A DNA stretch of 64,000 nucleotides from Streptomyces sp. HUAS MG91 (GCF_040529335.1 NZ_CP159534.1:1240001-1304000); one strand, 5' to 3'; positions 52,128 to 62,327 are shown, counted from the stretch's first letter. Made by a program: numbers and translations. Notes: generated by a model not told the origin, from the sequence alone.

Positions 52128-53900
52128 ATGGGACGTCACAGCAGCATGCCCGACGAGTACGGGACGGCCACGGCCGACCGCCGACCGCGATCGCGCGGCC
52201 GCACGGTGGCCATCGCGACGGCCCTGGTCCTCGTCGTCGCGGCGGGCACGGCCGTGGCGCTCCGCAGCGACCTGCTCCATCTCGGCGGCTCCTGCGGAAA
52301 AACGGTCCATCTCAGCGTGGCCGCCTCCCCCGACATCGCCCCCGCGCTGCGCGCCGCCGCCACCCACGCCCGGGACCAGGAGCTGACCTCGGACGGGGCC
52401 TGCATCGACGTGGCCGTCTCCGCCCGCGACTCGTACAAGGTCGCCGACACCCTGCGCAGCGGGAAGGGCGGGGAGGACTTCCAGGTCTGGGTGCCGGACG
52501 CGGAGCTGTGGATCAAGCGGGTCGAGCAGAACGACAAGGCCACGAGCGTGTCGACGACGGGCACGGTCGCCACGTCACCGATCGGCGTGGGCATGGTCGC
52601 CTCGGCCGCCAAGTCCTTCGGCTTCCCCGAGAAGAAGTACGGCTGGACGGAGCTGGCGGGCGCCGCGTTCCAGGACAACAAGCTGCGCCTGGGCGCCGCC
52701 GACCCGGCCCGCAGCGCCACGGGGCTGCTCGCGCTCACCAGACTCGCCACGGCCTCGGCGAAGTCGGGCGACGACGGGACCCAGGCCGCCGCCATGGCGA
52801 AGATCCTCTCCCACCGCACGTCGGACAGCGACGGCCAGCTGATGGACACCGTCGCCCGTGACGAGTCCGGCACCGAGAACGGCAACCCCAAGCGCAACGA
52901 GGCGCTGGTCCTCTCCGAACAGGCCGCCTTCGCGCACAACGCCGAGGTGGGCGACTCCGGCGCCCTCGACCTCTTCTATCCCAAGGACGGCTCGCCGGAG
53001 CTGAGCTACCCCTTCACCCTGGTCGACGAGTCCTCCCTGAGCACGGAGGAGAGCCGCGCCGCCGTCCGCTTCATGACGCTGCTCAACACCTCCGAGGGCC
53101 ACCGCATCCTGAGCAAGTACGGCTTCCGCGACGAGGACGACGCGGTGGTGAAGTCGGTCGCCGAGGGCGCCGGCGGCCGCGCGCCGCAGCCCTACGACGA
53201 CGCCGCCTCGGAGCCGGCCTCGGACGAGCAGCTGGAGCAGACCCTCGGCATGTGGACGATCACGGTGCAGAGCGCCCGCGTCCTCGTGGTCGTGGACGCC
53301 TCCGGCTCGATGGCGAACCCGGCGCCGGGCCGCGCCGAGTCCCGGATGGAGGTGACCAAGGCGTCGATGCTGGCGGCCCTGTCCACCTCCTTCACCGACG
53401 AGGACGACATCGGCCTGTGGGAGTTCGCGACCAAGCTGGACGGCGACCGCGACTACAAGAAGCTCGTCCCGACCACCCGTCTCGGCGACCGCAGCGGCTC
53501 GGGCACCCAGCGCGAGCGCCTCTCCGCCGCGTTCGCCGCGCTCCAGCCGGTGCCGGACGGCGCGACGGGCCTGTACGACACGACGCTCGCCGCCTACAAG
53601 GACGCCAAGGCGACGTACAAGAAGGGCAAGTTCAACGCCGTGGTCGTGGTGACCGACGGCGTGAACGAGGACCCCGGGTCGATCTCCCGCAGCAGCCTGA
53701 TCCAGCAGTTGCAGTCGATGACCGACTCCGAGCGGCCCGTGCCGCTCATCGCGATCGCCGTCGGCCCGAACACCGACAAGGAAGAGATCGAGCAGATCGC
53801 CGAGGCCACCGGCGGCTCGGGCCATCAGGTCCGCGACCCCGCCGACATCCAGCAGGTCATCCTCAAGGCCATCATGGAGGCGGGCGCGCGGACCAACTGA
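52128..53900 (+). CDS. Secreted substrate-binding/VWA-domain fusion protein
   Basis: The product has 590 residues. A single signal/anchor helix (VAIATALVLVVAAGTAVAL) follows a short cytoplasmic start. Residues ~60-370 form a periplasmic solute-binding-like domain (VHLSVAASPDIAPALRAAAT, FQVWVPDAELWIKRV). A von Willebrand A domain runs to the end, with an intact MIDAS start VVVDASGSMAN (Asp390 and the two Ser), later TGLYDTTLAAY and VVVVTDGVNEDPG. This SBP-VWA combination recurs in Streptomyces and probably binds a metal-dependent protein partner outside the cell. GGGAGGGG precedes the ATG. Confidence 0.9.
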   Translation: MGRHSSMPDEYGTATADRRPRSRGRTVAIATALVLVVAAGTAVALRSDLLHLGGSCGKTVHLSVAASPDIAPALRAAATHARDQELTSDGACIDVAVSARDSYKVADTLRSGKGGEDFQVWVPDAELWIKRVEQNDKATSVSTTGTVATSPIGVGMVASAAKSFGFPEKKYGWTELAGAAFQDNKLRLGAADPARSATGLLALTRLATASAKSGDDGTQAAAMAKILSHRTSDSDGQLMDTVARDESGTENGNPKRNEALVLSEQAAFAHNAEVGDSGALDLFYPKDGSPELSYPFTLVDESSLSTEESRAAVRFMTLLNTSEGHRILSKYGFRDEDDAVVKSVAEGAGGRAPQPYDDAASEPASDEQLEQTLGMWTITVQSARVLVVVDASGSMANPAPGRAESRMEVTKASMLAALSTSFTDEDDIGLWEFATKLDGDRDYKKLVPTTRLGDRSGSGTQRERLSAAFAALQPVPDGATGLYDTTLAAYKDAKATYKKGKFNAVVVVTDGVNEDPGSISRSSLIQQLQSMTDSERPVPLIAIAVGPNTDKEEIEQIAEATGGSGHQVRDPADIQQVILKAIMEAGARTN

Positions 53901-55421
53901 TCAGCGCAGCGGCACGGCGGGCTCCGGCAGCCCGACGGGCCAGGTGTGGACCGGTTCGCCCAGGTGCATCAGCTCGGCGTACCGGCGGGTGGTCGCCGCG
54001 AGCGCCGCGTCCCGGCCGAGGCCGCTCTCCAGGGCCCGGTGGTAGGTCGCGGCCTGCCACTGCGCGCCGTTCGTGCGGCGAGCGCAGCGCTCCTCGATGA
54101 CCCCGAGGTAGAAGTCCCGGTCGGCGGGTTCGACGCCCCACGCGTCGAGCCCGGCGGCCGCGAGCGGCAGCAGCTCGTCCCGTACGAGCGTCACGGCCGG
54201 CACCGCCTCCGTGCCGCCGAACCGGCCCCGGCGCGGCCACTGGAGCCGCGCCTCGATCCCGTACCGGCAGGCGGCGTCGAAGTTCCGCGACGCCGCGTCG
54301 AAGGAGAGCCGCGACCACACGGGGCGCGCGTCCTCGGCGAGCGCCCGTACAACGCCGTAGTAGAAGGCCGCGTTGGCGATGACGTCGGTGACGGTGGGCC
54401 CGGCCGGCAGCACCCGGTTCTCCACCCGCAGATGCGGAACCCCGTCGACCACCCCGTACACGGGCCGGTTCCAGCGGTACACGGTGCCGTTGTGCAGCAC
54501 GAGTTCGGCGAGGCTCGGTGTGCCGCCCTTCTCGACGACCTCCAGCGGCTGTTCGTCGTCGAGCAGCGGCAGCAGCGGCGGGAAGAAGCGCAGATTCTCC
54601 TCGAAGAGGTCGTACGCGGAATCGATCCACCGCTCCCCGAACCAGGTCCGCGGCCGTACTCCTTGCGCGACGAGTTCCGGCGGCCGGGTGTCCGTCGACT
54701 GCTGGAACAACGGCGGCCGCGACTCCCGCCACAGCTCACGCCCGAACAGGAACGGCGAGTTGGCACCGAGTGCAATCTGTACGGCGGCGACCGCCTGCGC
54801 CGCGTTCCACACATCGGCGAAACGTCCCGGTGTGACCTGGAGATGGAGCTGCACCGAGGTGCACGCCGCTTCCGGGGCGATCGACGCGGAGGTGCAGCTC
54901 AGCCGCTCGACGCCGTCGATGTCGAGGGCGAACTCCTCGCCCCGCGCGGCCACGATCTGGTCGTTGAGCAGGGTGTAGCGGTCGACGTCCGACAGATTCG
55001 CGGAGACGAGATCCTCCGCGCTCAGCGTCGGAAGAATACCGATCATCACGATTCCCGCGGCGACCTCATTGGCTTTGCGGTGCGCATAGCCGAGACCGGT
55101 CCGCAGCTCTTCCGCCAGCTGGTCGAGCACTCGCCCGCCGAGCCGGTGCGGCGCGATATTCACTTCGAGATTGAACATCGCGAGTTCCGTCTGGAAATCG
55201 CGGCTCGCAATCCTCTCCAGCACTTCCGCATTCATCATTCTCGGCAGACCGTCCGGCCCGGCGAGATTCAGCTCGATCTCCAGACCCATGAGATTCTTGG
55301 GCCGGTCGAACCGCTTCTCCTCCAGCAGCCTCTGGAGTCCCTCGAGACACTCCCTGTGCTTGTCCCGGTAGCGTCGCCGGTCAGCCATGTCGACCGTACC
55401 CGCAACGACCTTCTCCCCCAT
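53901..55421 (-). CDS. Glutamate-cysteine ligase-family (GCS2) protein
   Basis: The product has 506 residues. LMGLEIELNLAGPDGLPRM, FNLEVNIAPHRLGG, ACTSVQLHLQVTPGRFADVWNAAQ and RELWRESRPPLFQQS match the GCS2/carboxylate-amine ligase family, with ATP- and metal-binding Glu and His residues. The family makes gamma-glutamyl amides, as in glutathione synthesis. Streptomyces use mycothiol, so a different amine substrate is likely. It is convergent with the VWA gene with no gap (stops are adjacent). ATG 55421 has GAGGAGG 9-10 nt upstream. Confidence 0.88.
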   Translation of the reverse strand: MGEKVVAGTVDMADRRRYRDKHRECLEGLQRLLEEKRFDRPKNLMGLEIELNLAGPDGLPRMMNAEVLERIASRDFQTELAMFNLEVNIAPHRLGGRVLDQLAEELRTGLGYAHRKANEVAAGIVMIGILPTLSAEDLVSANLSDVDRYTLLNDQIVAARGEEFALDIDGVERLSCTSASIAPEAACTSVQLHLQVTPGRFADVWNAAQAVAAVQIALGANSPFLFGRELWRESRPPLFQQSTDTRPPELVAQGVRPRTWFGERWIDSAYDLFEENLRFFPPLLPLLDDEQPLEVVEKGGTPSLAELVLHNGTVYRWNRPVYGVVDGVPHLRVENRVLPAGPTVTDVIANAAFYYGVVRALAEDARPVWSRLSFDAASRNFDAACRYGIEARLQWPRRGRFGGTEAVPAVTLVRDELLPLAAAGLDAWGVEPADRDFYLGVIEERCARRTNGAQWQAATYHRALESGLGRDAALAATTRRYAELMHLGEPVHTWPVGLPEPAVPLR

Positions 55422-55952
55422 GGAAGCGTCCCTCCTCGCATGGGCGGCCCGACCACCCGGCCGCATGTCACGGTGGATGATGCCCAGGCAATGTGATCGA
55501 TAACGCCCCCCTCGGGCCCGTGGGGCAGTACGCTCCACGCAGTTACCCCGAGGCACATTCCTTAGGCATGCGGCCTCCAGCAGATTCACCGGGCCGAGAT
55601 CTGGTGAAAAACGCCGACGAGAACCAGCCGACCCCTTGACCTAAAGACAACGAGGTCACGGCCGGGCCACTCGCGGAAACCGCGGAAAATACCCGCAAAT
55701 TAGCCCCGGAACTCCGGCTGATTAAGCCCTTGCTGATGCCACGGGGTGTGGTAGCCGAAACACAGAGTGAACATACGTCGTATAAACTCCGCGAACGAGA
55801 CAGAGTGTGGGCGCCCGTGGCCGATGCCCCCGCCCTCTCTGGCCCGCCACGCACCTTCTGTGTACTCACGTGCCCCCAGCAGCAGACAGCGCCGTCCGCT
55901 CTCCCGCACCGCCCCCAGCACCACGTGCCTGTCGAATGAGAGGCGACCCACC
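55422..55952. other. Gene-free divergent promoter region
   Basis: The 531-bp gap between the GCS2 gene (minus) and the plus-strand gene is less GC-rich, with TTGACC at 55637, a possible TTGCTG..TAGCCG promoter near 55729-55756 and an AT-rich GTATAAAC near 55783. I see no coding or RNA gene. Confidence 0.5.
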
Positions 55953-56540
55953 ATGCCGCTGCATGTCCCTCCGGCCCCCGCGCCCGCCCTGCGCACCGTC
56001 CTCACGGCTCTCGGCTCCCCCACCGCCGTCCGTGAGGCGCGTACCCCGTCACTGCGTGCCGCCCAAGGGCCCGCAAGCCCCGAACTCCCGCTTCCCGTCC
56101 ACGTCCTGGACCACATCACCGAGACCACGGGCCCCTCGCGCGCCCGTCTCACCGGCTGGCGCTTCCTGATCCGCTGTGGGGAGCGGGCCGTGGCCGCCGC
56201 CGACACGATGCTCACCCCCGACGGCTGGGCCTTCTCGCACTTCTTCGAGGGCCCCTACATCGCGTCCACCGAACGCGCCCTGCGCCAGGCGGAGTCCCTG
56301 ACCAAGCACTACCAGCCCCGGCTGCTCTCGGTGCCCGAGCTGTACATGCTCACGCTGTGGCTGCACGGGGACCACACCGCGGACCCGGCGACCGGTCATC
56401 CGGCGGCCGACGACATCCTGGTCCCGCTCGCGCCGGCCCCGCCCGGCATAGCGGCCCACCGGCCGCACCGCGTCGCCGAGTTGCTGCCGGTCCTCACCCA
56501 CCGGCTGACGCCCGCGCGCGCCACGACCCTGCTCGCCTGA
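55953..56540 (+). CDS. Hypothetical protein, 195 residues
   Basis: Soluble, no signal. A Pro/Ala-rich N-terminus is followed by an ordered core: SPELPLPVHVLDHITETTGPSRARLTGWRFLIRCGERAVAAADTM, FSHFFEGPYIASTERALRQAESLTKHYQPRLLSVPELYMLTLWLHGD, and a closing AADDILVPLAPAPP. The pattern resembles Streptomyces proteins of unknown function that lack an assigned domain. GAGAGGCGA is upstream of the ATG. I do not recognise a catalytic motif. Confidence 0.75.
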   Translation: MPLHVPPAPAPALRTVLTALGSPTAVREARTPSLRAAQGPASPELPLPVHVLDHITETTGPSRARLTGWRFLIRCGERAVAAADTMLTPDGWAFSHFFEGPYIASTERALRQAESLTKHYQPRLLSVPELYMLTLWLHGDHTADPATGHPAADDILVPLAPAPPGIAAHRPHRVAELLPVLTHRLTPARATTLLA

Positions 56541-56819
56541 CGCGGCCGGAGACCGTCCCGCTCGACCCGACCGAAGACCTGTGCCCCGCGCCGCCCGCCG
56601 TCCGGCCGCGGGGCACAGCCCTGTCCGCGCGCGACCGCCCCGACCGGACTAGCCCCATCCGGCCACCCCGAACCACCCGAAGGGACAGTGCCGTTGAGCT
56701 GAACCGTCCGCACGGGTGACGCGTCTCCAACCTGTGAGGACCGCTGCTACGAAATCCCTGCGGATTGACGCCCACAGGGCAACACTGGGTTCCGACCGAC
56801 TGACAACGGGGGTGCGGCC

Positions 56820-57098
56820 ATGAACAAGCCTTCACGCCGCAGCACGGACAGCGACGCCACCGTCATCGACATCACTACGCAGCGAAAGATCCCATCCATG
56901 TGCCAGCACCAGCGACCGTGCCCGACAGCAGACTCCGCGGACCGGGAAGCCGCGCTCCCCGTGGCCCACCACCCGGAGCAGGGCTGGAGCCTTCTGTGCA
57001 ACGGAGTCCTGCTTTTCGAGGACACCGGCGAACTGCTGCCCAACGGCACCATCATCGCCCCCCACCGCCCCCTGGGCACGGTGGTGACAGCGGCCTAG
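56820..57098 (+). CDS. DUF5999-type small protein
   Basis: The product has 92 residues from ATG 56820, or 66 from ATG 56898. The core MCQHQRPCPTADSADREAA, HHPEQGWSLLCNGVLLFEDTGELLPNG and IIAPHRP is recognisable as a short conserved Streptomyces family (DUF5999) with a CQHQxxC pattern that could bind metal. Family members usually begin at MCQHQ, so the 26-residue extension is doubtful; a GGGGGTG site supports the long form. A repeat follows the stop. Confidence 0.8.
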   Translation: MNKPSRRSTDSDATVIDITTQRKIPSMCQHQRPCPTADSADREAALPVAHHPEQGWSLLCNGVLLFEDTGELLPNGTIIAPHRPLGTVVTAA

Positions 57099-57106
57099 AG
57101 CCCCCC

Positions 57107-57138
57107 AAGGGGCGCGGGGAACTGCGCGACCAGCCACG
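57107..57138. repeat. Streptomyces intergenic repeat, copy 2
   Basis: AAGGGGCGCGGGGAACTGCG and the following CGACCAGCCAC (31 bp) match the right arm of the 25604-25677 hairpin and the 60841 copy. It lies 8 bp past the DUF5999 stop and upstream of nothing coding, between that gene and the end of gcvP. Confidence 0.85.
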
Positions 57139-57168
57139 CACAACGGCCGGCCGCGCACCCCCGTCGGA

Positions 57169-60057
57169 TCACGCCTCGTAGGCGTCCATGGGCGGGCAGG
57201 AGCACACCAGGTTCCGGTCACCGAAGGCCTGGTCGATCCGCCGCACCGGCGGCCAGTACTTGTCGGACGCCACGACCCCCGCGGGGAAGACAGCCTCGTC
57301 CCGGCTGTACGCGTGCTCCCACTCCCCGCCGAGCATCCCGGCCGTGTGCGGAGCGTTCCGCAGGGGGTTGTCGTCGGCCGGCCACTCGCCGGAGGCGACC
57401 CGCTCGATCTCGCCCCGGATCGCGATCATCGCGTCGCAGAACCGGTCGAGCTCGATGAGGTCCTCGCTCTCGGTCGGCTCGATCATCAGCGTCCCGGCGA
57501 CCGGGAACGACATGGTCGGCGCGTGGAACCCGTAGTCGATGAGCCGCTTGGCGATGTCGTCGACGCTGACGCCGGTCGCCTTGCTGAGCGGCCGCAGATC
57601 GATGATGCACTCGTGCGCGACGAGGCCGCCGGGCCCGGTGTACAGCACCGGGAAGTGCGGCTCGAGCCGCTTGGCGATGTAGTTCGCCGACAGCACGGCC
57701 ACCTGCGTGGCCCGCTTCAGGCCCTCGCCGCCCATGAGCCGTACGTACGCCCAGGAGATCGGCAGGATCCCGGCGGAGCCCCACGGCGCGGCGGAGATCG
57801 GCCCGACCCCCGTCTCGGGACCGGCGCTCGGCTGGAGCGGGTGGTTCGGCAGGTACGGCGCCAGGTGCGCGCGCACGCCGACCGGACCGACACCCGGGCC
57901 GCCGCCACCGTGCGGGATGCAGAACGTCTTGTGCAGGTTCAGGTGCGAGACGTCGCCGCCGAAGTGCCCGGGCTTGGCGAGCCCCACCAGGGCGTTGAGG
58001 TTGGCACCGTCGACGTACACCTGACCACCGGCGTCGTGCACGGCGGCGCAGATGTCCGCGACGTGCTCCTCGAACACACCGTGCGTCGACGGGTACGTGA
58101 TCATGAGCACGGCGAGCTGATCGGCGTACTGCTCGATCTTGGCGCGCAGGTCCTCGACGTCGATCTCGCCGTCGTCGGCGGTCTTGACGACGACGACCTT
58201 CATGCCGGCCATCACCGCGCTCGCGGCATTGGTGCCGTGCGCGGACGACGGGATGAGGCAGACGGTGCGCTGCTCGTCGCCGTTGGCCCGGTGGTAGCCG
58301 CGCACCGCCAGCAGACCGGCGAGCTCGCCCTGCGACCCGGCGTTCGGCTGGAGCGACACCTTGTCGTAGCCGGTGACCTCGGCGAGCCGCTCCTCCAGCT
58401 CACGGATGAGCGTGAGGTAGCCCTGGGCCTGCTCGGCCGGCGCGAAGGGGTGCAGCTGGCCGAACTCGGGCCAGGTGACCGGCTCCATCTCCGTCGTCGC
58501 GTTCAGCTTCATCGTGCAGGAGCCGAGCGGGATCATGCCGCGGTCCAGCGCGTAGTCGCGGTCGGCGAGCCGGCGCAGGTAGCGCAGCATCGCGGTCTCG
58601 GAGCGGTACTGGTGGAAGACGGGGTGGGTCAGGTACGCGTCGTCGCGCAGCAGCGCGTCCGGCAGCGTGTCCCCGGTGGCGGCGTCCAGCGCCTCGATGT
58701 CGGCGCCCTCGACGCCGAAGGCCTCCCAGACGATGCCCAGCTGGGCGCGGGTGGTGGTCTCGTCGCAGGCGGCCGAGACGTGGTCGGCGTCGACGAGCCG
58801 CAGGTTCACCCCGTTCTCCCGCGCGGCGCTCACCACGGCGGCGGCGCGGCCCGGCACCCGTACGGTCACGGTGTCGAAGTACGCCTGGTGCACGACCTCG
58901 ACGCCGCCCGCGGTGAGACCGGCGGCCAGCACCGTGGCGTAGCGGTGGGTGCGCCGCGCGATGGACTTCAGCCCGTCGGGCCCGTGGTAGACGGCGTACA
59001 TGCCGGCCATGACGGCGAGCAGCACCTGCGCGGTGCAGATGTTGCTGGTCGCCTTCTCGCGGCGGATGTGCTGCTCACGCGTCTGGAGGGCGAGGCGGTA
59101 CGCCTTGTTCCCGTCGGCGTCCACGGAGACGCCCACGAGACGGCCCGGCAGCGAGCGCGCGAACTTCTCGCGGACCGCCATGTATCCGGCGTGCGGCCCG
59201 CCGAAGCCCATCGGCACACCGAACCGCTGCGTGGTACCGACGGCGATGTCCGCGCCCAGCTCACCGGGCGAGGTCAGCAGCGTCAGAGCGAGAAGATCGG
59301 CGGCGACGGTGACGACGGCGCCCAGCTCGTGCGCCTGGTCGATGACGGGCTTGATGTCCCGCACGGCGCCGGAGGCGCCCGGGTACTGCACGAGCACTCC
59401 GACGACACCGCGCTCGGCGACCTCGGCGGGGATGCCGTCGCTCAGGTCGGCGACGACGATCTCGACACCGGTCGGCTCGGCCCGCGTCTCGATCACGGCG
59501 ACGGTCTGCGGCAGCGCGTCGGCGTCGACGACGTACACGCCGTTCTTGACCTTGCCGATGCGCCGGGACAGCGCCATGGCCTCGGCGGCGGCCGTGCCCT
59601 CGTCGAGCAGCGAGGCGCCGGAGGTGGGCAGTCCGGTCAGCTCGGCGACCATGGTCTGGAAGTTGAGCAGCGCCTCCAGGCGGCCCTGCGAGATCTCCGG
59701 CTGGTAGGGCGTGTACGCCGTGTACCAGGACGGGTTCTCCATGACGTTGCGCAGGATGACGGGCGGCGTGAACGTCCCGTAGTAGCCGAGTCCGATCATC
59801 GAGCCGAGCACCTGGTTGCGATCGGCGAGGGAGCGCAGCTCGGCCAGCACCTCGGCCTCGGTGCGCGCGCCCGGCAGCTCCAGGGCGTCGGCGCTCTTGA
59901 TCACGTCCGGCACCGCGGCCGCCGTCAGCTCGTCGAGCGAGCCATAGCCGACCTGCGCGAGCATCTTGGCCTGCGCGGCGTCGTCGGGACCGATGTGGCG
60001 CTGCTCGAAGGGGATTCCCTGCTCCAGCTGCGCGAGCGGAATACGGTTGGCTGTCAT
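57169..60057 (-). CDS. gcvP: Glycine dehydrogenase (decarboxylating), P-protein
   Basis: The 962-residue P-protein decarboxylates glycine with PLP and passes the aminomethyl group to the H-protein lipoate. It begins [17 protein letters not shown] and contains both half-domains as a single chain. Key features are [38 protein letters not shown], the C-terminal-half [24 protein letters not shown] with PLP Lys at about residue 710, and [15 protein letters not shown] 60057 has a GGAGGCC site. No gcvT or gcvH is adjacent; a tandem glycine riboswitch lies directly upstream, matching glycine-induced control. Confidence 0.97.
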   Translation of the reverse strand: MTANRIPLAQLEQGIPFEQRHIGPDDAAQAKMLAQVGYGSLDELTAAAVPDVIKSADALELPGARTEAEVLAELRSLADRNQVLGSMIGLGYYGTFTPPVILRNVMENPSWYTAYTPYQPEISQGRLEALLNFQTMVAELTGLPTSGASLLDEGTAAAEAMALSRRIGKVKNGVYVVDADALPQTVAVIETRAEPTGVEIVVADLSDGIPAEVAERGVVGVLVQYPGASGAVRDIKPVIDQAHELGAVVTVAADLLALTLLTSPGELGADIAVGTTQRFGVPMGFGGPHAGYMAVREKFARSLPGRLVGVSVDADGNKAYRLALQTREQHIRREKATSNICTAQVLLAVMAGMYAVYHGPDGLKSIARRTHRYATVLAAGLTAGGVEVVHQAYFDTVTVRVPGRAAAVVSAARENGVNLRLVDADHVSAACDETTTRAQLGIVWEAFGVEGADIEALDAATGDTLPDALLRDDAYLTHPVFHQYRSETAMLRYLRRLADRDYALDRGMIPLGSCTMKLNATTEMEPVTWPEFGQLHPFAPAEQAQGYLTLIRELEERLAEVTGYDKVSLQPNAGSQGELAGLLAVRGYHRANGDEQRTVCLIPSSAHGTNAASAVMAGMKVVVVKTADDGEIDVEDLRAKIEQYADQLAVLMITYPSTHGVFEEHVADICAAVHDAGGQVYVDGANLNALVGLAKPGHFGGDVSHLNLHKTFCIPHGGGGPGVGPVGVRAHLAPYLPNHPLQPSAGPETGVGPISAAPWGSAGILPISWAYVRLMGGEGLKRATQVAVLSANYIAKRLEPHFPVLYTGPGGLVAHECIIDLRPLSKATGVSVDDIAKRLIDYGFHAPTMSFPVAGTLMIEPTESEDLIELDRFCDAMIAIRGEIERVASGEWPADDNPLRNAPHTAGMLGGEWEHAYSRDEAVFPAGVVASDKYWPPVRRIDQAFGDRNLVCSCPPMDAYEA

Positions 60058-60117
60058 GGCGGAGGCCTCCTGGTCAGTACGACCTGCGAGGGGCACCACG
60101 GCGCTGGTGCCCGGACG

Positions 60118-60330
60118 GCCTCCCCCTCTGTCATCTCAACCTGAGAGCTTCACCGGCCGCCCGCCAGATCACGGGGCACACCGGCTTTCACCGTCGGTGA
60201 GAGCGGGCACCGTGCACCCCGCCCTGCTTTCCAGAGTGACCTCGTCCGTGCGGTACAGGGGCCTGAGAGATTCCGGGGAGGATTTGCTCCTTCGGCGCCC
60301 TCCGACGACAGTCGGGGGACTCTCCCGCAC
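60118..60330 (-). ncRNA. Tandem glycine riboswitch (two aptamers) controlling gcvP
   Basis: On the minus strand an aptamer begins GGGAGAGTCC and carries the conserved GGCGCCGAAGGAGCAA, then CCGGAATCTCTCAGG and ACTCTGGAAAGC. A second aptamer follows with TGAAAGCCG and GGTGAAGCTCTCAGGTT, ending TGACAGAGGGGGAG. This is the classical tandem arrangement (two glycine-binding units with a linker), ending about 60 nt before the gcvP ATG. A candidate -10 (TAGGCT, 60351-60356) lies upstream. Glycine should switch gcvP on. Confidence 0.93.
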
Positions 60331-60450
60331 GGGGTCAGCAGCCATTCGCCAGCCTACCAGCGGCGACCTGGAGTCTTCCTCGAGTGGCCGCCTTCCTCAA
60401 TGTGCTCTTTCGTAGTGTTTACAGACGAGTTGCGACCAGCTGGAGGGCAC

Positions 60451-60828
60451 GTGCAGACCGACATCGATCCGCGCAACCTGATCGGCCGCAAGGCACTCGA
60501 CCGCAACGGAACGAAGATCGGCACCATCGACGAGGTCTACCTCGACGACGCCACGGGCGTTCCGGAGTGGGCGGCCATACGGACCGGCCTGTTCAGCCGG
60601 GACGCCTTCGTCCCCCTGGAGCCGAGCGAACTGGTCGACGGCGCCCTGCACGTCCCCTTCGAACGCTCCCTGATCAAGGACGCCCCCGACTTCGGCGTGG
60701 GCCGCCACCTCTCCCCCGAACAGGAACTGCAGCTCTACCACCACTACGGCCTGGACATCTCGTCCCCGACCGACCAGGACGTCTCCTTCGGCCACATCGC
60801 GGGCGCACCGGACCCCGAGGCTTCGTAG
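60451..60828 (+). CDS. PRC-barrel domain protein
   Basis: The product has 125 residues. QTDIDPRNLIGRKALDRNGTKIGTIDEVYLDDATGVPEWAAIRTGLFSRDAFVPLEPSEL is the PRC-barrel strand order (LIGRKxxDxxGxKIGxIDEVYLD). It ends with a short DUF2382-like tail (HLSPEQELQLYHHYGLD). PRC-barrels bind small ligands or RNA; no precise role is apparent. GTG 60451 follows a GGAGGG site. An earlier in-frame ATG at 60400 has no RBS. The 3' end abuts the repeat. Confidence 0.88.
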   Translation: MQTDIDPRNLIGRKALDRNGTKIGTIDEVYLDDATGVPEWAAIRTGLFSRDAFVPLEPSELVDGALHVPFERSLIKDAPDFGVGRHLSPEQELQLYHHYGLDISSPTDQDVSFGHIAGAPDPEAS

Positions 60829-60830
60829 GA

Positions 60831-60872
60831 CGCGCCCCGTAAGGGGCGCGGGGAACTGCGCGACCAGCCACC
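60831..60872. repeat. Streptomyces intergenic repeat, copy 3, with 8-bp-stem hairpin
   Basis: CGCGCCCC and GGGGCGCG (60831-60838, 60843-60850) form a perfect stem around GTAA. The rest reads AAGGGGCGCGGGGAACTGCG then CGACCAGCCACC, the same 31-bp core as at 57107 and 25645. It begins 2 bp after the PRC-barrel stop and may terminate both that gene and the convergent dinB. Confidence 0.88.
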
Positions 60873-60913
60873 GCGTACCCGCACACGCCCACGCACCTCA
60901 CCCGGCAGACGCC

Positions 60914-62281
60914 TCAGCGCGCGGGAACCTCGACGAGCGGCAACGGATCAGCGGCCTCCAGCGACGGATCATCCACAGAGAACGTCCGCACCCGCCCCGG
61001 CACCACGGAGTACGGCGTCTCGAACCGCACCGTGACCCGCCCGACCCCACTCCCCTGCACCCACCCGGGCCCGAACTCGGCATGCCGCACATCGAGCCCC
61101 GCCATCCACCGCCGCGCGGCCGGCTCTTCGGGTACGTCCTCGGCCGGCCCGGCCGTCTCCTCGGCCGCCTCCTCCGCGGCACCCGCCGCCGCCGCTTCCT
61201 CCGAGGCGGCCGCCGCCTGGGCGAACAGGTCCTCCTGCGTGAAGTCGGCGAGCCCGGTGACCCCGACGCCGAGCAGCCGCACGCCTCCGGTGGTGTCCAC
61301 GCCCTCGAGGAGCCGCGCCGCGGCCTCCCGCACCACGCCGGGGTCGTCGGTCGGCCCGCGCAGCGTCTCGGACCGCGTCAGGGTCGAGAAGTCGTACCGC
61401 CGCACCTTCAGCACCACGGTCCGCCCGGATCTCCCGGCGGCCCGCAACCGCTCCACACACCGGTCGGCGAGCCGCTGCACCTCCATGCGGACCCGCACCC
61501 GGTCATGGATGTCGACGTCGTAGGTGTCCTCGACGGAGACGGACTTGGAGTCCCGCTCGGCGACGACCGGCCGCTCGTCGCGCGCGAGCGCCATCGCGTA
61601 CAGATGACTTCCGTGGGCCTTCCCCAGCATCCGTACGAGCTCGTCCTCGCCCGCCTCGGCGATCTCCTCGACGGTGTGGATCCCGGCCCGGCGCAGATGG
61701 TCCCCGGTCGCCGGCCCGACGCCCGGCAGGATCCGCACGGGCTTCGGCCCGAGCAGTTGCCGCTCGGTCCCCGGCGGTATCAGCAGCAGCCCGTCCGGCT
61801 TGGCCTCCTCGGAGGCGATCTTGGCGAGCATCTTGGAGACGGCGAGCCCCACGGATCCGCTCAGCCCGGTCACCCGTCGAATGTCACCGCGCAACTTCAG
61901 CCCCACGGCTTCCGCGGAAGACGCGTCCCAAGCCGTCTCACCGGCCTCCAGATCGACGAACGCCTCGTCCAGGCTCAAGGGCTCCACGAGCGGCGAAAGC
62001 TCCCGCAGAAGGGCCATCACCTGCTCGCTGATCTCGCGGTACAGCCGGAACCGGGGCACCAGGTACGCGGCGTTCGGCGCGAGCCGCCGCGCCTGCCCCA
62101 TCGGCATCGCCGAGTGCACCCCGAACGCGCGCGCCTCGTACGAGGCGGTGGCCACGACACCGCGCGGCCCGAGCCCGCCCACGACGACGGCTTTCCCGCG
62201 CAGGCTGGGCTTCGCCGCCTGCTCCGCGGAGGCGTAGAAGGCATCCATGTCGAGATGCAGAATCGTCGGTGCGGTCCTCAC
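60914..62281 (-). CDS. dinB: DNA polymerase IV (Y-family)
   Basis: The product has 455 residues. The catalytic Asp is in HLDMDAFYAS (D11, D13), and SLDEAFVDL (D105, E106) completes the metal site. KMLAKIASEEAKPDGL, GVGPATGDHLRRAGI (the helix-hairpin) and the little-finger region follow. The C-terminal ~100 residues after residue ~355 are an Ala/Glu-rich linker and a PVP/YSVVPGRVRTFSVDDPSL end, present in actinobacterial DinB but not E. coli. It bypasses DNA damage with low fidelity. GTG 62281 starts the family N-terminus directly. Confidence 0.95.
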   Translation of the reverse strand: MRTAPTILHLDMDAFYASAEQAAKPSLRGKAVVVGGLGPRGVVATASYEARAFGVHSAMPMGQARRLAPNAAYLVPRFRLYREISEQVMALLRELSPLVEPLSLDEAFVDLEAGETAWDASSAEAVGLKLRGDIRRVTGLSGSVGLAVSKMLAKIASEEAKPDGLLLIPPGTERQLLGPKPVRILPGVGPATGDHLRRAGIHTVEEIAEAGEDELVRMLGKAHGSHLYAMALARDERPVVAERDSKSVSVEDTYDVDIHDRVRVRMEVQRLADRCVERLRAAGRSGRTVVLKVRRYDFSTLTRSETLRGPTDDPGVVREAAARLLEGVDTTGGVRLLGVGVTGLADFTQEDLFAQAAAASEEAAAAGAAEEAAEETAGPAEDVPEEPAARRWMAGLDVRHAEFGPGWVQGSGVGRVTVRFETPYSVVPGRVRTFSVDDPSLEAADPLPLVEVPAR

Positions 62282-62327
62282 ACCACCGATGCTGCCCTAC
62301 GCCACTGACAACGCGGCCGCACGACCG

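Noticed and set aside
57313..60144. Plus-strand open frame of 943 codons opposite gcvP
   Set aside because: Shadow of gcvP codon bias; the P-protein is unmistakable.
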